Both the position numbers and the translations under genes were made by a program. This document shows, one piece after another, positions 17,452 to 25,963 of a stretch of 64,000 nt of DNA; positions within the stretch are counted from its first letter, which is position 1; the number at the start of each line of letters is the position of its first letter. Source of the DNA: an uncultured Bacteroidia bacterium. Its GTDB lineage: Bacteria; Bacteroidota; Bacteroidia; Bacteroidales; UBA932. The notes below the pieces were generated by a model that worked only from the letters and a program-made list of their open reading frames with translations, was not told the origin of the DNA and ran no database searches. The stretch is taken from contig CACZHP010000007.1 in assembly GCA_902780935.1 (NCBI GenBank), positions 1-64,000 of the forward strand, written 5' to 3'.

Positions 17452-17586
17452 AGAAGGAAGACCCTTCCCCTCCGAACCGTCTCGCTCCGCTCGACCCCAC
17501 CGCTCGCTTCGCTACGCTCAGCTCCGGTCCCCCCTCTTAACGTGCCGAGGGTGGCAGTGGTTCTTGAGGGGAAGGGTCTTCCTTCT
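17452..17586. repeat. Large inverted-repeat element upstream of htpG
   Basis: A perfect 21-bp arm at 17452-17472 (AGAAGGAAGACCCTTCCCCT and one more base) is repeated inverted at 17566-17586. Imperfect pairing continues outward through CTTCCC and GTTGGGAG. The 93-bp centre is made of GAGCG/CGCTC-type words (CGCTCCGCTCGACC, TTCGCTACGCTCAG), the same kind of dispersed repeat found inside mnmA and gcvPB. No protein gene is visible in 17425-17641. It could be a miniature mobile repeat or a very long RNA hairpin in the htpG leader. Confidence 0.7.
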
Positions 17587-17641
17587 GTTGGGAGAACGAG
17601 GTCAAATAACGTTCCAGAGGGCTGTGACTGACAATTTGTCA

Positions 17642-19285
17642 CTATTTGTACAGGAAGCGCTTGATGGACATCTTCGGCGTCTTTTCGAATGGCGCCTCCT
17701 GGATCTCCACCTTGGTGAGCTGGCTGTAATTCGGGAGTTTCTTGTTGGAATTGATCCTGATTCTCTCGGGGAGGTCTGCTACCGCCTCGGCATCCAGGCC
17801 ATCACGCTTGATCGCATCCGGATCAAGATAGACAAGCGCCACAAGCCTTGAGGAGCGGTCCACGACCACGGACTCACCCACATAGGGCTGGTCGTTAATA
17901 ATCGCCTCGACCTCCTCTGGATAAATGTTCTGCCCGTTGGCGGACAGGATCATCGACTTGCTGCGTCCTTTTATGAATATATTCCCGTCTTTATCCATGA
18001 TTCCCAGGTCGCCGGTACGAAGATACCCATCCTCCGTGAAAGCGTTGGCCGAGGCCTCCGGGTTCTTGTAGTAGCCGATGCAGATGTTGGCTCCCTTGGC
18101 CTGGATCTCCCCGGCGATGTGCTCCGGATCCTCGGAGTCTATCCTGACATCTGCGCACGTGACAGGCTTCCCGCACGATCCGGCAACATAATCCTTGTAA
18201 CCGATATAGGCCAGAAGAGGGGTCGCCTCTGTCATGCCATAGCCGACCATGTAAGGCAACTTTATGAGTTTGAACCACTTCTCAACCTCAGGACTTACCG
18301 GGGCGCCGCCCAGGATGAACTCCTGCACCTCGCCCCCGAAAGCGTCGATCATCTTGTCATGGATCTTCTTGAAGATGATCTTGTTGATTCCGGGCACCTT
18401 GCAAAGGAATTTCACGGGCTGCTTGTCAACTATAGGTTTGATCTTTGACTTGAATATTTTTTCCATGACAAGCGGGACGGTGATCAGCTGGTAGGGCTTG
18501 ACCTGCTGGAAGGCCTTCATGAGTGTGGAAGGGGTCGGGGTCTTGCCCAGCCAGTAAATCGAGGTGCCATAGCATAGAGGGTAGATGAACTCGGTGACAA
18601 GACCGTACATGTGCGCCATCGGGAGCATGGAGATCATCCTCTGGTGCTCGTTGGTAGGGCGGTTGACCTGGCTGAACTCGATCGTGGCGCAGAAGTTCCT
18701 GTAAGTCAGCATCACGCCCTTGGGATTGCCGGTTGATCCCGAAGTGTAATTGATCACGGCGAGGTCGTCCCAGTTATGGGTAGGATAAACCACGTCTTCC
18801 GGGCCGAACCCCTTTGGATACTTTTCGGCGAAAAGGTTGTCGATGTTGTTCCATATCCCTTTGATCCCGGGATCGGCGCAATACAGCACCTTGAGGTTGT
18901 CCACGTCCATGACAAACTTGATCGCCGGGTTTTTCTCGACATGGAGTTTGTTGAACTTGTCGGCGTTGGTCATCAGGGCCACGCTGTCAGAATGGTCAAG
19001 CAGGAACTCGACATTCTCGGGAGTGAAATCAGCGAGGATGGGAACCACGACGGCCTCATATGTGTTTATTGCCAGATAGGACATCCCCCAACGTGCGCTG
19101 TTCCTTGCCCAAAGGGCGACATGCTCGCCTTTATCAAGGCCTATGGTCTTGAAGAAAAGGTGGAACTTGGCGATGAGGGTGGCCATCTGAGAGTAAGTGA
19201 AAGACTCGCCATCGATGGTGTTGAGCGCGGACTTGTCCCAGAACTTCCGGGTAGCCTGCTGGAGAAGGTATAAGTAATGGTCCAT
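17642..19285 (-). CDS. AMP-dependent long-chain fatty acid-CoA ligase
   Basis: The enzyme activates fatty acids through an acyl-AMP intermediate to acyl-CoA. The ATP-binding P-loop-like motif is INYTSGSTGNPKGVMLTYRN near residue 185. GYGMTEATPL near 345, YLRTGDLGIMDKDGNIFIKG near 430 and the C-terminal Lys motif (KTPKMSIKRFLY) are all present. Its 547 residues are slightly short for FadD, as in many Bacteroidetes homologues. It is a single gene with its own promoter on the minus strand. Confidence 0.9.
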   Translation of the reverse strand: MDHYLYLLQQATRKFWDKSALNTIDGESFTYSQMATLIAKFHLFFKTIGLDKGEHVALWARNSARWGMSYLAINTYEAVVVPILADFTPENVEFLLDHSDSVALMTNADKFNKLHVEKNPAIKFVMDVDNLKVLYCADPGIKGIWNNIDNLFAEKYPKGFGPEDVVYPTHNWDDLAVINYTSGSTGNPKGVMLTYRNFCATIEFSQVNRPTNEHQRMISMLPMAHMYGLVTEFIYPLCYGTSIYWLGKTPTPSTLMKAFQQVKPYQLITVPLVMEKIFKSKIKPIVDKQPVKFLCKVPGINKIIFKKIHDKMIDAFGGEVQEFILGGAPVSPEVEKWFKLIKLPYMVGYGMTEATPLLAYIGYKDYVAGSCGKPVTCADVRIDSEDPEHIAGEIQAKGANICIGYYKNPEASANAFTEDGYLRTGDLGIMDKDGNIFIKGRSKSMILSANGQNIYPEEVEAIINDQPYVGESVVVDRSSRLVALVYLDPDAIKRDGLDAEAVADLPERIRINSNKKLPNYSQLTKVEIQEAPFEKTPKMSIKRFLYK

Positions 19286-19305
19286 AAGTCAGAACGTAGA
19301 TTAAA

Positions 19306-19313
19306 CAAAAATA
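19306..19313 (-). promoter_or_regulatory. -7 box of the acyl-CoA ligase gene
   Basis: The minus strand reads TATTTTTG, 20 nt before the ATG at 19285. No clear -33 element is seen. Confidence 0.45.
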
Positions 19314-19349
19314 GTCATCCGGAATGAAAATTCAAATCCATTAATGTGT

Positions 19350-19357
19350 TATCTTTG
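19350..19357 (+). promoter_or_regulatory. -7 box of the HAD phosphatase gene
   Basis: TATCTTTG matches TAnnTTTG. The predicted transcript start near 19363 leaves room for the ATG at 19417 and just permits the one at 19378. Confidence 0.55.
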
Positions 19358-19416
19358 CCGCTGGAAGGCCCAAATCCGTGAAAACGGCTTATTTGTGGCG
19401 AAATGACAGACCGGAA

Positions 19417-20244
19417 ATGAGAAAAAAACCTATTGTAGCCCTTATTTACGATTTTGACGGGACGCTCTCTCCCGGCAACATGCAGGAGTTCGGCTTCATC
19501 CAGGCGGTCGGAAAGACCCCGCAGGAGTTCTGGACGATGAGCGATGGCCTGGCCGCCGGGCAGGACGCCAGCAATGTGCTGTCCTATATGAAAATGATGA
19601 AGGACGAGGCCGGGAAGCACAGCATACCTCTCCGGAAAGAGAACCTGCGGAAATTCGGAAAGGACATCGAACTGTTCGAGGGGGTCAGGGAGTGGTTCTC
19701 CCTTGTCAACGAATATGGCAGGAGCAAAGGGGTGCGGATCGAGCACTACATCAACTCGTCCGGATTGAAAGAGATAATAGAGGGCTCCCCCATCGCCTCT
19801 GAGTTCAAGTACATCTTCGCCTGCAGTTATATCTACAACGAAGAAGGAGAGGCGGTTTGGCCGGGAATCGCTGTGGATTACACGGCAAAGACCCAATTCC
19901 TCTTCAAGATCAGCAAAGGAATATTCAGCGCGCATGACAACAAGAAGGTCAACGAGAGCGTGGCGGACGACAAGAAGAGGATCCCCTACCCGCACATGAT
20001 CTACTTCGGGGACGGGGAGACCGACATCCCCAGCATGAAGGTAGTCTCGATGTTCGGAGGAAACTCGATAGCCGTTTACAACCCCAAAATCCAGAAAAAG
20101 AAGGCGTTCGCCCACAAGTTGTTACGCCAGGGAAGGGTGGGGTTCGCCGTTCCGGCGGACTACCGGGAGGAGAGCCGGACTTTCAAGGTCGTCTGCGCCA
20201 TCATCGACAAAATCAAGGCCGACTACGACCTCCGTCAGCTTTGA
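19417..20244 (+). CDS. HAD-superfamily phosphatase
   Basis: This soluble phosphohydrolase has motif I in LIYDFDGTLSPGNM near residue 7, with the nucleophile and general-acid Asp in DFDGT. Motif II is at NSSG (HYINSSGLKE) and motif IV is GDGETDIPSM near 205. ATG 19417 (MRKKPIVALIYDF) puts the motif at the usual distance from the N-terminus; ATG 19378 would add 13 residues and cannot be ruled out. The substrate is unknown. Its 275 residues fit the family. Confidence 0.82.
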   Translation: MRKKPIVALIYDFDGTLSPGNMQEFGFIQAVGKTPQEFWTMSDGLAAGQDASNVLSYMKMMKDEAGKHSIPLRKENLRKFGKDIELFEGVREWFSLVNEYGRSKGVRIEHYINSSGLKEIIEGSPIASEFKYIFACSYIYNEEGEAVWPGIAVDYTAKTQFLFKISKGIFSAHDNKKVNESVADDKKRIPYPHMIYFGDGETDIPSMKVVSMFGGNSIAVYNPKIQKKKAFAHKLLRQGRVGFAVPADYREESRTFKVVCAIIDKIKADYDLRQL

Positions 20245-20268
20245 TGAGATCTTTTTTTGATCGGAACG

Positions 20269-20299
20269 CTTGAATATTCCGGGAAAAGAATTATCTTTG
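20269..20299 (+). promoter_or_regulatory. Promoter of rpmE2
   Basis: CTTG (20269-20272), 19 nt, then TATCTTTG (20292-20299). The leader is about 40 nt. Confidence 0.65.
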
Positions 20300-20344
20300 C
20301 GGGCTTTTTACAGCGAAAGATTGTACAATTAATATCGTAAAGCA

Positions 20345-20596
20345 ATGAAAAAAGGACTTCATCCCGAAACCTACCGCCTTGTAGCTTTCAAGGATATGTC
20401 AAACGAGACCGTGTTCATCACCCGTTCCTGCGCTGAGACCAAAGAGACTCTCATGGTGGATGGTGTTGAGTACCCGGTCGTGAAGGTTGAGATCTCCAAC
20501 ACCTCTCACCCCTTCTACACTGGCAAAGTCAAGCTCGTTGACACCGCCGGCCGCGTCGACAAATTCTACCAGAGATACAAGGACCGCAAGAAATAG
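20345..20596 (+). CDS. rpmE2: 50S ribosomal protein L31 type B
   Basis: This 83-residue ribosomal protein has the hallmark SNTSHPFYTGKVKLVDTAGR and ends FYQRYKDRKK. The zinc-binding CxxC pairs of type A L31 are absent, so this is the zinc-independent type B form usual in Bacteroidales. It is a single-gene unit between its own promoter and a strong terminator. Confidence 0.96.
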   Translation: MKKGLHPETYRLVAFKDMSNETVFITRSCAETKETLMVDGVEYPVVKVEISNTSHPFYTGKVKLVDTAGRVDKFYQRYKDRKK

Positions 20597-20614
20597 TCTT
20601 GACGGCTACGGTTC

Positions 20615-20646
20615 AAAAAGTCGCGCTAATGCGCGACTTTTTTTTT
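20615..20646 (+). terminator. Terminator of rpmE2
   Basis: AAAGTCGCGC and GCGCGACTTT form a perfect 10-bp stem with a TAAT loop, followed by a T-run. Confidence 0.9.
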
Positions 20647-20674
20647 GGAACATAAAGATTTTTGTCTATCTTTG
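20644..20674 (+). promoter_or_regulatory. Promoter of tRNA-Glu
   Basis: TTTG (20644-20647), exactly 19 nt, then TATCTTTG (20667-20674). The -33 box overlaps the T-run of the rpmE2 terminator. The tRNA begins 14 nt downstream. Confidence 0.8.
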
Positions 20675-20688
20675 CAATCCCAAACAAC

Positions 20689-20760
20689 GCTGGGTTCGTA
20701 TAACGGTTAGTACTCAAGATTCTCAATCTTGCAATAGGAGTTCGATTCTCCTACCCAGTA
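20689..20760 (+). tRNA. tRNA-Glu (anticodon CTC)
   Basis: A 72-nt cloverleaf begins GCTGGGTTCGTATAACGG. The anticodon loop is TTCTCAA with anticodon CTC. The T-arm is AGGAG/CTCCT with loop TTCGATT, and the acceptor 3' strand is ACCCAGT plus A. The first acceptor pair is a G-T wobble. CCA is not encoded. Confidence 0.9.
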
Positions 20761-20764
20761 CAAG

Positions 20765-20797
20765 AAGGCGCCAGATTGCGGCGCCTTTTTCTTTTTT
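20765..20797 (+). terminator. Terminator of tRNA-Glu
   Basis: AAGGCGCC and GGCGCCTT form an 8-bp stem with a 7-nt loop, followed by T5-C-T6. Confidence 0.9.
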
Positions 20798-20857
20798 ATA
20801 GGTTTTCTCGCCTTTTTTCACTATTATAGCGGAGATATTTCTAAAGTCGAGAGAATT

Positions 20858-21883
20858 ATGGAATTAGTAATCGGGCTTCTCATCATCGCCATCGGGGCTT
20901 TCTGCCAGTCTTCAAGTTACGTACCTATTAATAAGATAAAGGATTGGAGCTGGGAAAGCTACTGGATCATCCAGGGCATTTTCGCATGGCTGCTTTTCCC
21001 GCTGATAGGTTCCCTGCTGTCGGTTTCGGGTACCGGTGGATCTTTTGGCGACCTCCTCACCCTGATCAATTCCGACCCTAAAGCCGCTTGGCTGACAATC
21101 CTGTTCGGCGTTCTCTGGGGAGTCGGAGGCCTGACCTTCGGCCTCTCGATGCGGTATCTGGGAGTCGCCCTCGGGCAATCAATCGCCCTTGGAACTTGCT
21201 CAGGGTTAGGCGCCATTCTCGGACCAGTGTTCACGGGACATGCCAGTGACCTGACCACAGCCGTGATTGTCGGTGTGGTCGTCACCCTGATCGGCATCGC
21301 CATCATCGGAGTCGCCGGAGCGATGAAAGCCGCCGCCCTGCCGGAGGAAGAGAAGAAGAAGGCTGTCAAGGACTTCAACTTCGGTAAAGGAATATTCGTC
21401 GCCCTGCTGGCCGGTTTCATGAGCGCCTGCTTCAACATCGGCCTAAGCTTCGGCAAGGACCTTTTCCTGCCCGGCACCAAACCCATATTCCAGACCCTTC
21501 CGGCCACGATGCTCGTCACATTCGGAGGCTTCCTGACCAACGCCGCCTACTGCTTCTTCCAGAACAGCAAGAACAAGACATGGGGAGACTACAGGAAAGG
21601 CAACCTTTGGGTCAACAACCTTTTGTTCTGCTGCCTCGCCGGTCTGCTCTGGTACAGCCAGTTCTTCGGGCTTAGCCTCGGCAAGGGATTCCTGACCAAC
21701 TACCCGGTGCTCATCACCTTCAGCTGGTGCATCCTCATGGCGCTCAACGTCACCTTCTCCAATGTCTGGGGCATTATCCTCAAAGAATGGAAGGGTGTCT
21801 CGAAGAAGACTATCGCCGTGCTCGTGATAGGCCTTATAGTACTGGTGTTCAGCACCTTCCTCCCGCAGTTGATGGCGAACTAA
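20858..21883 (+). CDS. L-rhamnose/H+ symporter family (RhaT-like) membrane transporter
   Basis: This inner-membrane carrier of the drug/metabolite transporter superfamily resembles RhaT along its whole length. It has about ten hydrophobic helices and an N-terminal stretch SSYVPINKIKDWSWESYW with the internal WGVGGLTFGLSMRYLGVALG. Its 341 residues match RhaT (about 344). No rhamnose catabolic genes are nearby. It ends 16 nt before the radical SAM gene, so it may be first gene of that operon and move a sugar or sugar-like compound for it. The true substrate is not known from sequence. Confidence 0.85.
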   Translation: MELVIGLLIIAIGAFCQSSSYVPINKIKDWSWESYWIIQGIFAWLLFPLIGSLLSVSGTGGSFGDLLTLINSDPKAAWLTILFGVLWGVGGLTFGLSMRYLGVALGQSIALGTCSGLGAILGPVFTGHASDLTTAVIVGVVVTLIGIAIIGVAGAMKAAALPEEEKKKAVKDFNFGKGIFVALLAGFMSACFNIGLSFGKDLFLPGTKPIFQTLPATMLVTFGGFLTNAAYCFFQNSKNKTWGDYRKGNLWVNNLLFCCLAGLLWYSQFFGLSLGKGFLTNYPVLITFSWCILMALNVTFSNVWGIILKEWKGVSKKTIAVLVIGLIVLVFSTFLPQLMAN

Positions 21884-21899
21884 AAGGAAGTATAGCGGG

Positions 21900-23120
21900 A
21901 TGGTCGACTATACCCCGATATATTCCCACCAAACGAATGTCTATAACCTGGAGGGGTTTTCCCCTCCAGTTGTGGATTATGACTATCTGAAGTCCCTGGG
22001 AGCGAATGTGAATCCCGATCCGGAGACCCTTGCTGGCCTGGCTCGGGGAAGTGCCATATTCAGGGAGAGGCTGGCAAAGGGGATCCTGATCCCAAGACCC
22101 AGATTCTCCACTTTCGAAGGTGATCCGGACAGAATCCAGGAAGAGATTCACAACTACACAGGCCGCTGCCCAACCCTGACCTACGAAATCAACCCGGTGG
22201 GTGGATGCGGGGTCGGCTGCCAATACTGCCTTGTGACCGACGGAGCCCACGAACGGGAACTTGCCGTGGATCTCAATTATCCCCTATATGTCCGACAACT
22301 GCTCGAGCGGAAGAACGGTCCCCTCTCCGAGAACAAAAACCATTATTATTACTTCTCGCCAAAGACCGAAGCCTTCCAGGAAGCCACGCTGCTCACCAGC
22401 GTCGCGCATAGGATCCTGCGGGAATTCATAGCCCATTTCGAGAGGTGCCCCAGCTCCAGGGCAAGGCTTTTCATCGCCTCAAAGGCTGGAGCGAAACATC
22501 TTCTGATTGAGCATGATGGAGAAAGCGTGCTGGATCTTTTCGGACAGCTGAAGGACAGGATGCAGTTCAACACTAGCGTCTCAGTCATGCCCTCACCCTT
22601 CAGGGACATCATCGAGCCATACGCGGCCCCGCTTGAAGAAAGGATGAGAGCGGTACGGCTCTGCCAGGAGCGAGGCATACCGGCCAATTCGGCATTGGTC
22701 CAGCCAATCTTCACTCCGTGCCTGACTGATGAGGGAATAAAGGATTTCTTCGACACCCTGCGCTCAGAAGGCATCATCAACTACAAGCCGGAGTTCCTTA
22801 CAGTGTGCATGGAAAACCTCGCCATCCTTGGACCTTGGCTTGGAATGTTCGACAAGGGGATGGAGAGACAGCTTTACGAGGACTACCTGAAGCCTTCGAA
22901 CGCCGACCACAGGAAGCAGCGGGGACGGACCGCTCCCGACAGGGATGTGAGCATAGGGAACATCAGAAAGATGATGGCATACACGGATTCGATCGGGATG
23001 AGCGTCTCGATCTGCTATTGGGTACGGAAACAACTGGGAATCAGCGAGGAAACTATTCCCTTTATTAACCGCAACGGATTCCAGTGCCTCGGATACCAAA
23101 GTCGCCTGTTCCAGAGATGA
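21900..23120 (+). CDS. Radical SAM protein of the spore-photoproduct-lyase-like (SPL) family
   Basis: The 4Fe-4S site is GGCGVGCQYCLVTD near residues 101-114, giving the radical SAM C-x3-C-x2-C spacing. Downstream are SPL-like stretches: YYFSPKTEAFQ, RLFIASKAG, and FNTSVSVMPSPFRDIIEPYAA with the following RMRAVRLCQERGIP. Repair of spore DNA is unlikely in this non-sporing lineage, so the substrate is open. The stop overlaps the next gene's start (ATGA at 23117-23120). That strict coupling with an ATP-grasp-like, a WbqC-like and a glycosyltransferase gene suggests a biosynthetic role. Confidence 0.85.
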   Translation: MVDYTPIYSHQTNVYNLEGFSPPVVDYDYLKSLGANVNPDPETLAGLARGSAIFRERLAKGILIPRPRFSTFEGDPDRIQEEIHNYTGRCPTLTYEINPVGGCGVGCQYCLVTDGAHERELAVDLNYPLYVRQLLERKNGPLSENKNHYYYFSPKTEAFQEATLLTSVAHRILREFIAHFERCPSSRARLFIASKAGAKHLLIEHDGESVLDLFGQLKDRMQFNTSVSVMPSPFRDIIEPYAAPLEERMRAVRLCQERGIPANSALVQPIFTPCLTDEGIKDFFDTLRSEGIINYKPEFLTVCMENLAILGPWLGMFDKGMERQLYEDYLKPSNADHRKQRGRTAPDRDVSIGNIRKMMAYTDSIGMSVSICYWVRKQLGISEETIPFINRNGFQCLGYQSRLFQR

Positions 23121-24292
23121 TAACCGACCTTTCAGACTATTACCTGCGATGGTATCACGACAAACCTGTCGCCATCACAACTGGGAGGCGGGATGAACTC
23201 CGGGAAGTCCACCGGGTGCTTTATAAATGTGCGGAGCACCTGGCTCTCCATTTCAAGGAATATGTGCCCAAATGGATGCCTTTAGGAGAAAAAGAGCTGG
23301 AAATACTTGAGTATCAGGAACAATTTCCATTCAAGGCAGGCACCTGGAGGCCGGACTACATTATTGGCGTGGACGGGGACCTGAGAATCTGCGAGATCAC
23401 CTCCCGCTTTTTCGCTCACGGGATATTCATGTCAAGGTTCGCTGAGGAAGCCGCCGACCGTTTCATCGCCCGTTTCCCCGGATCCACAAGGGAATCTGAA
23501 TACCCTGCCTTAATGGACTATATGGCCTCAATCGCCAAGGATCGAGGGGACATATTCGTACTCAAAAGTTCCGACAGGACGAATGAGATCCGTCTCTATA
23601 AGGAGTTTTACGAAAGCCATGGACACCGGATGACTATCCTCGAGACTTGGGAAGTTGAAAGCCGGCTTAAGGAATGGGCAAAAGATGGGAGTCTTCTCAT
23701 CAGCGCCCTGAACCAGAATGACATCCTCTCTTTCGGAATGGACACGATAAAGGCGATGGCTGACCTTGGAATGTACAGTGATTTCAGGAATATTTTCCTT
23801 ATCCACGACAAACGCTTCATGAGGCTTTGGTTCGAGGACAGTTTCACTGAAGAGTGCCTGACCGCCGGAGAAACGGCTTTCCTCCGCTCCCACGCGATTC
23901 CGACCTGGGATTGCTCAAGTCCGCAGGCCGTCGACATTGTGGCGGACGCGCTTGAGAACAAAGACAAATACATCCTGAAGCCCTACCGGCTCGGGAAAAG
24001 CGAAGGTGTCAAGGCTGGAATCCTGGTGCGCGAAGATGAGTGGCGGGGACTCAATCAGGAGGGGATGGTGATCCAGCCGTTCATACGCCAGAGGACCTTC
24101 CCAACCGTATGGGAAGGCCAACCGTTCAATGATTATCTTTGCGGAATGATGCTCTGCGTGGATGACAAGTATTTCGGTTCCGGACTGTTCAGGACATCAA
24201 GCCTGCCCGTGACCAATGTTGGGGACGACCGTAAGGCCTGTCCTCTTCTTACCAACGACCCCACCCTCCTTGAATATTGCGACATACTATGA
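23117..24292 (+). CDS. Putative ATP-grasp ligase (circularly permuted type)
   Basis: I start this at ATG 23117 because it overlaps the radical SAM stop as ATGA; an upstream ATG at 23084 is less likely. The last 130 residues read like an ATP-grasp core: KYILKPYRLGKSEGVKAGIL, then EGMVIQPFI and a final acidic/Asn stretch. The N-terminal half contains PDYIIGVDGDLRICEITSRF, similar to acidic substrate-binding stretches of glutathionylspermidine-synthase-like or permuted ATP-grasp enzymes. Such ligases join a carboxylate to an amine or thiol. The family call is tentative; the position inside the four-gene overlapping block is firm. Confidence 0.55.
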   Translation: MITDLSDYYLRWYHDKPVAITTGRRDELREVHRVLYKCAEHLALHFKEYVPKWMPLGEKELEILEYQEQFPFKAGTWRPDYIIGVDGDLRICEITSRFFAHGIFMSRFAEEAADRFIARFPGSTRESEYPALMDYMASIAKDRGDIFVLKSSDRTNEIRLYKEFYESHGHRMTILETWEVESRLKEWAKDGSLLISALNQNDILSFGMDTIKAMADLGMYSDFRNIFLIHDKRFMRLWFEDSFTEECLTAGETAFLRSHAIPTWDCSSPQAVDIVADALENKDKYILKPYRLGKSEGVKAGILVREDEWRGLNQEGMVIQPFIRQRTFPTVWEGQPFNDYLCGMMLCVDDKYFGSGLFRTSSLPVTNVGDDRKACPLLTNDPTLLEYCDIL

Positions 24293-24996
24293 TCCTGGCC
24301 GGGAACCAACCATATTTCCTCCCCTACCTTGGCTGGTGGCAACTCATAAAAGCCGCCGACCTGTTCCTCATAAGCGATGATTACAACTTCATCAAGAACG
24401 GGTGGATCTGCCGGAACCGGATCCTGGTCGATGGAACGCCAATGTATTTCAGGATAGAAGTCAGGAAGAGAAGCAATTTCAGGCATATAAAAGACACCAG
24501 GTTGATGCCCATCCAGGTCGGGAAAAAACTCAAGACATTGGAATTCGCTTACAGTAGGGCGCCTTTTTTCAGCGACGGGATCGCCCTGGCTGAAAGGATA
24601 TTAAGATACCCTGAGACCAACCTGGCCTGTTTCCTCGAGCACTCGATAAGGGAGGTATGCTCATTCCTGTCAATCACTACGCCTTTGAAAAGGACGTCGG
24701 AAATGGAAGGAAACTCTTTATTCAAAAGGGAGGAACGGATCTATGATGCCTGCCGGAGGACCGGTGCGGACACCTACATCAATGCGATAGGAGGCACCAA
24801 GCTATATGACCGGGACGAGTTCGCCAGCCATGGGATAACCCTTAAGTTCCTCAAATCAGGGTTTCCTGAATATTCCCAATTCAGGAAACCGTTCGTGGAC
24901 AGACTCTCAATCCTCGACGCGATCATGTTCAACTCCAAGGAGGATCTTCAGAAGATGCTCGAAGACTACACTTTGATTGACGGTGATGGGGAATGA
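24289..24996 (+). CDS. WbqC-like family protein
   Basis: The N-terminus MILAGNQPYFLPYLGWWQLI, with the following DLFLISDDYNFIKNGWICRN, is the recognisable WbqC signature (QP-YFPY-GY/W). WbqC-type proteins occur in O-antigen and capsule loci and are thought to act in amino-acid or acyl decoration of sugars, although the reaction is poorly known. ATG 24289 overlaps the ATP-grasp stop (ATGA). Later conserved pieces include INAIGGTKLYDRDEF and SILDAIMFNS. About 235 residues is family length. It overlaps the glycosyltransferase gene by 11 bp. Confidence 0.85.
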   Translation: MILAGNQPYFLPYLGWWQLIKAADLFLISDDYNFIKNGWICRNRILVDGTPMYFRIEVRKRSNFRHIKDTRLMPIQVGKKLKTLEFAYSRAPFFSDGIALAERILRYPETNLACFLEHSIREVCSFLSITTPLKRTSEMEGNSLFKREERIYDACRRTGADTYINAIGGTKLYDRDEFASHGITLKFLKSGFPEYSQFRKPFVDRLSILDAIMFNSKEDLQKMLEDYTLIDGDGE

Positions 24997-25900
24997 GGTG
25001 AAAGTCACGGTCTTATGCCTGGCGTACAATCACGCCAAGTACATCAGGGACGCCCTGGAGGGGTTCGTGTCCCAGAAAACCTCCTTCCCTTTCGAGGTGA
25101 TCGTCCACGATGACGCCTCCACCGACGGGACGGATGCCATAATCCGGGAGTATCAAGCCAAATACCCGGATATCATCAAACCCATATTCCAAGAAGAGAA
25201 CCAGTACTCCAAGGGAGTATTGATCACAAAGGAGTTTCTTTTCCCCCTTATAAAAGGCGAATTCGTCGCCTTCTGCGAGGGAGATGACTATTGGATTGAT
25301 TCTCAAAAACTTCAACGCCAGGTCGAGGCTCTTGAGGCCCACCCCGAAGCGGACATCTGCTCGCACCGGACCCTTCGGTTGAAAGATGGCGGATTCGATG
25401 GTTGGATCGCTCCCAAACTCAGAAGCCAGGTTGTCTCCGCCGAGGATGTGATCCTCGGAGGCGGAGGTTGGTACTGCGCCACGTCTTCCCTGATGTGCAG
25501 GAGAGAGGCCTACCTGGAGTGGACGCCCATGAGGGATGTGGTCATGATAGACTATGTGCTGGCAATTCAAGGTTCCCTTCGAGGAGGCATGGTTTATTCG
25601 CGGAAGTGCATGTCGGCCTACAGGGTAGGCACCGAAGGGTCTTGGACCAAACGTAACGACAGGAAGGCCAGGATAAAGAACCGGCTGAGGATGATAGAGA
25701 TGCTCAATGCCCTCGATGAATACACCGGGGGCAGGTTCCGCCATACTATCAGGAGGCGGCAGGAGTTATTCCGGTCGGATATCCTTCTTCTGACCCGGAA
25801 CTACTCCGGACTTTACTCCCTATCCCGGCTGGGAGTAAACCTATTCAAGTTAAAGGAGCACCTCCTAAGGATAATCAGGAGATGGCTCAGCTTTCTTTGA
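24986..25900 (+). CDS. Family 2 glycosyltransferase
   Basis: This GT-A fold transferase uses a nucleotide sugar. It begins VKVTVLCLAYNHAKYIRDAL, followed by FEVIVHDDASTDGTDAIIRE (nucleotide-binding DD) and FCEGDDYWIDSQKLQRQV, which carries the metal/donor-binding acidic cluster. The last 60 residues are basic with amphipathic segments, suggesting membrane association. ATG 24986 overlaps the WbqC stop. It closes the compact block and makes a surface-glycan role the leading hypothesis. Confidence 0.9.
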   Translation: MGNEVKVTVLCLAYNHAKYIRDALEGFVSQKTSFPFEVIVHDDASTDGTDAIIREYQAKYPDIIKPIFQEENQYSKGVLITKEFLFPLIKGEFVAFCEGDDYWIDSQKLQRQVEALEAHPEADICSHRTLRLKDGGFDGWIAPKLRSQVVSAEDVILGGGGWYCATSSLMCRREAYLEWTPMRDVVMIDYVLAIQGSLRGGMVYSRKCMSAYRVGTEGSWTKRNDRKARIKNRLRMIEMLNALDEYTGGRFRHTIRRRQELFRSDILLLTRNYSGLYSLSRLGVNLFKLKEHLLRIIRRWLSFL

Positions 25901-25963
25901 TCCTACCGGTTTTGGGATTAAGAAAAAACTTGTTTAACTTTATATGCTAACTTTTAAAGGGGC

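Noticed and set aside
17430-17642. Open frame through the large inverted repeat, with SGGVERSE-like peptide
   Set aside because: The peptide is simply the translation of dispersed repeat words in a palindrome; no start or conservation signal.
20858-21883. A rhamnose utilization locus suggested by the RhaT-like gene
   Set aside because: No rhamnose isomerase, kinase or aldolase is nearby; the neighbours are the radical SAM block.
21900-23120. True spore photoproduct lyase
   Set aside because: The organism type does not form spores and the gene is embedded in a glycan-type operon; only family-level similarity is claimed.
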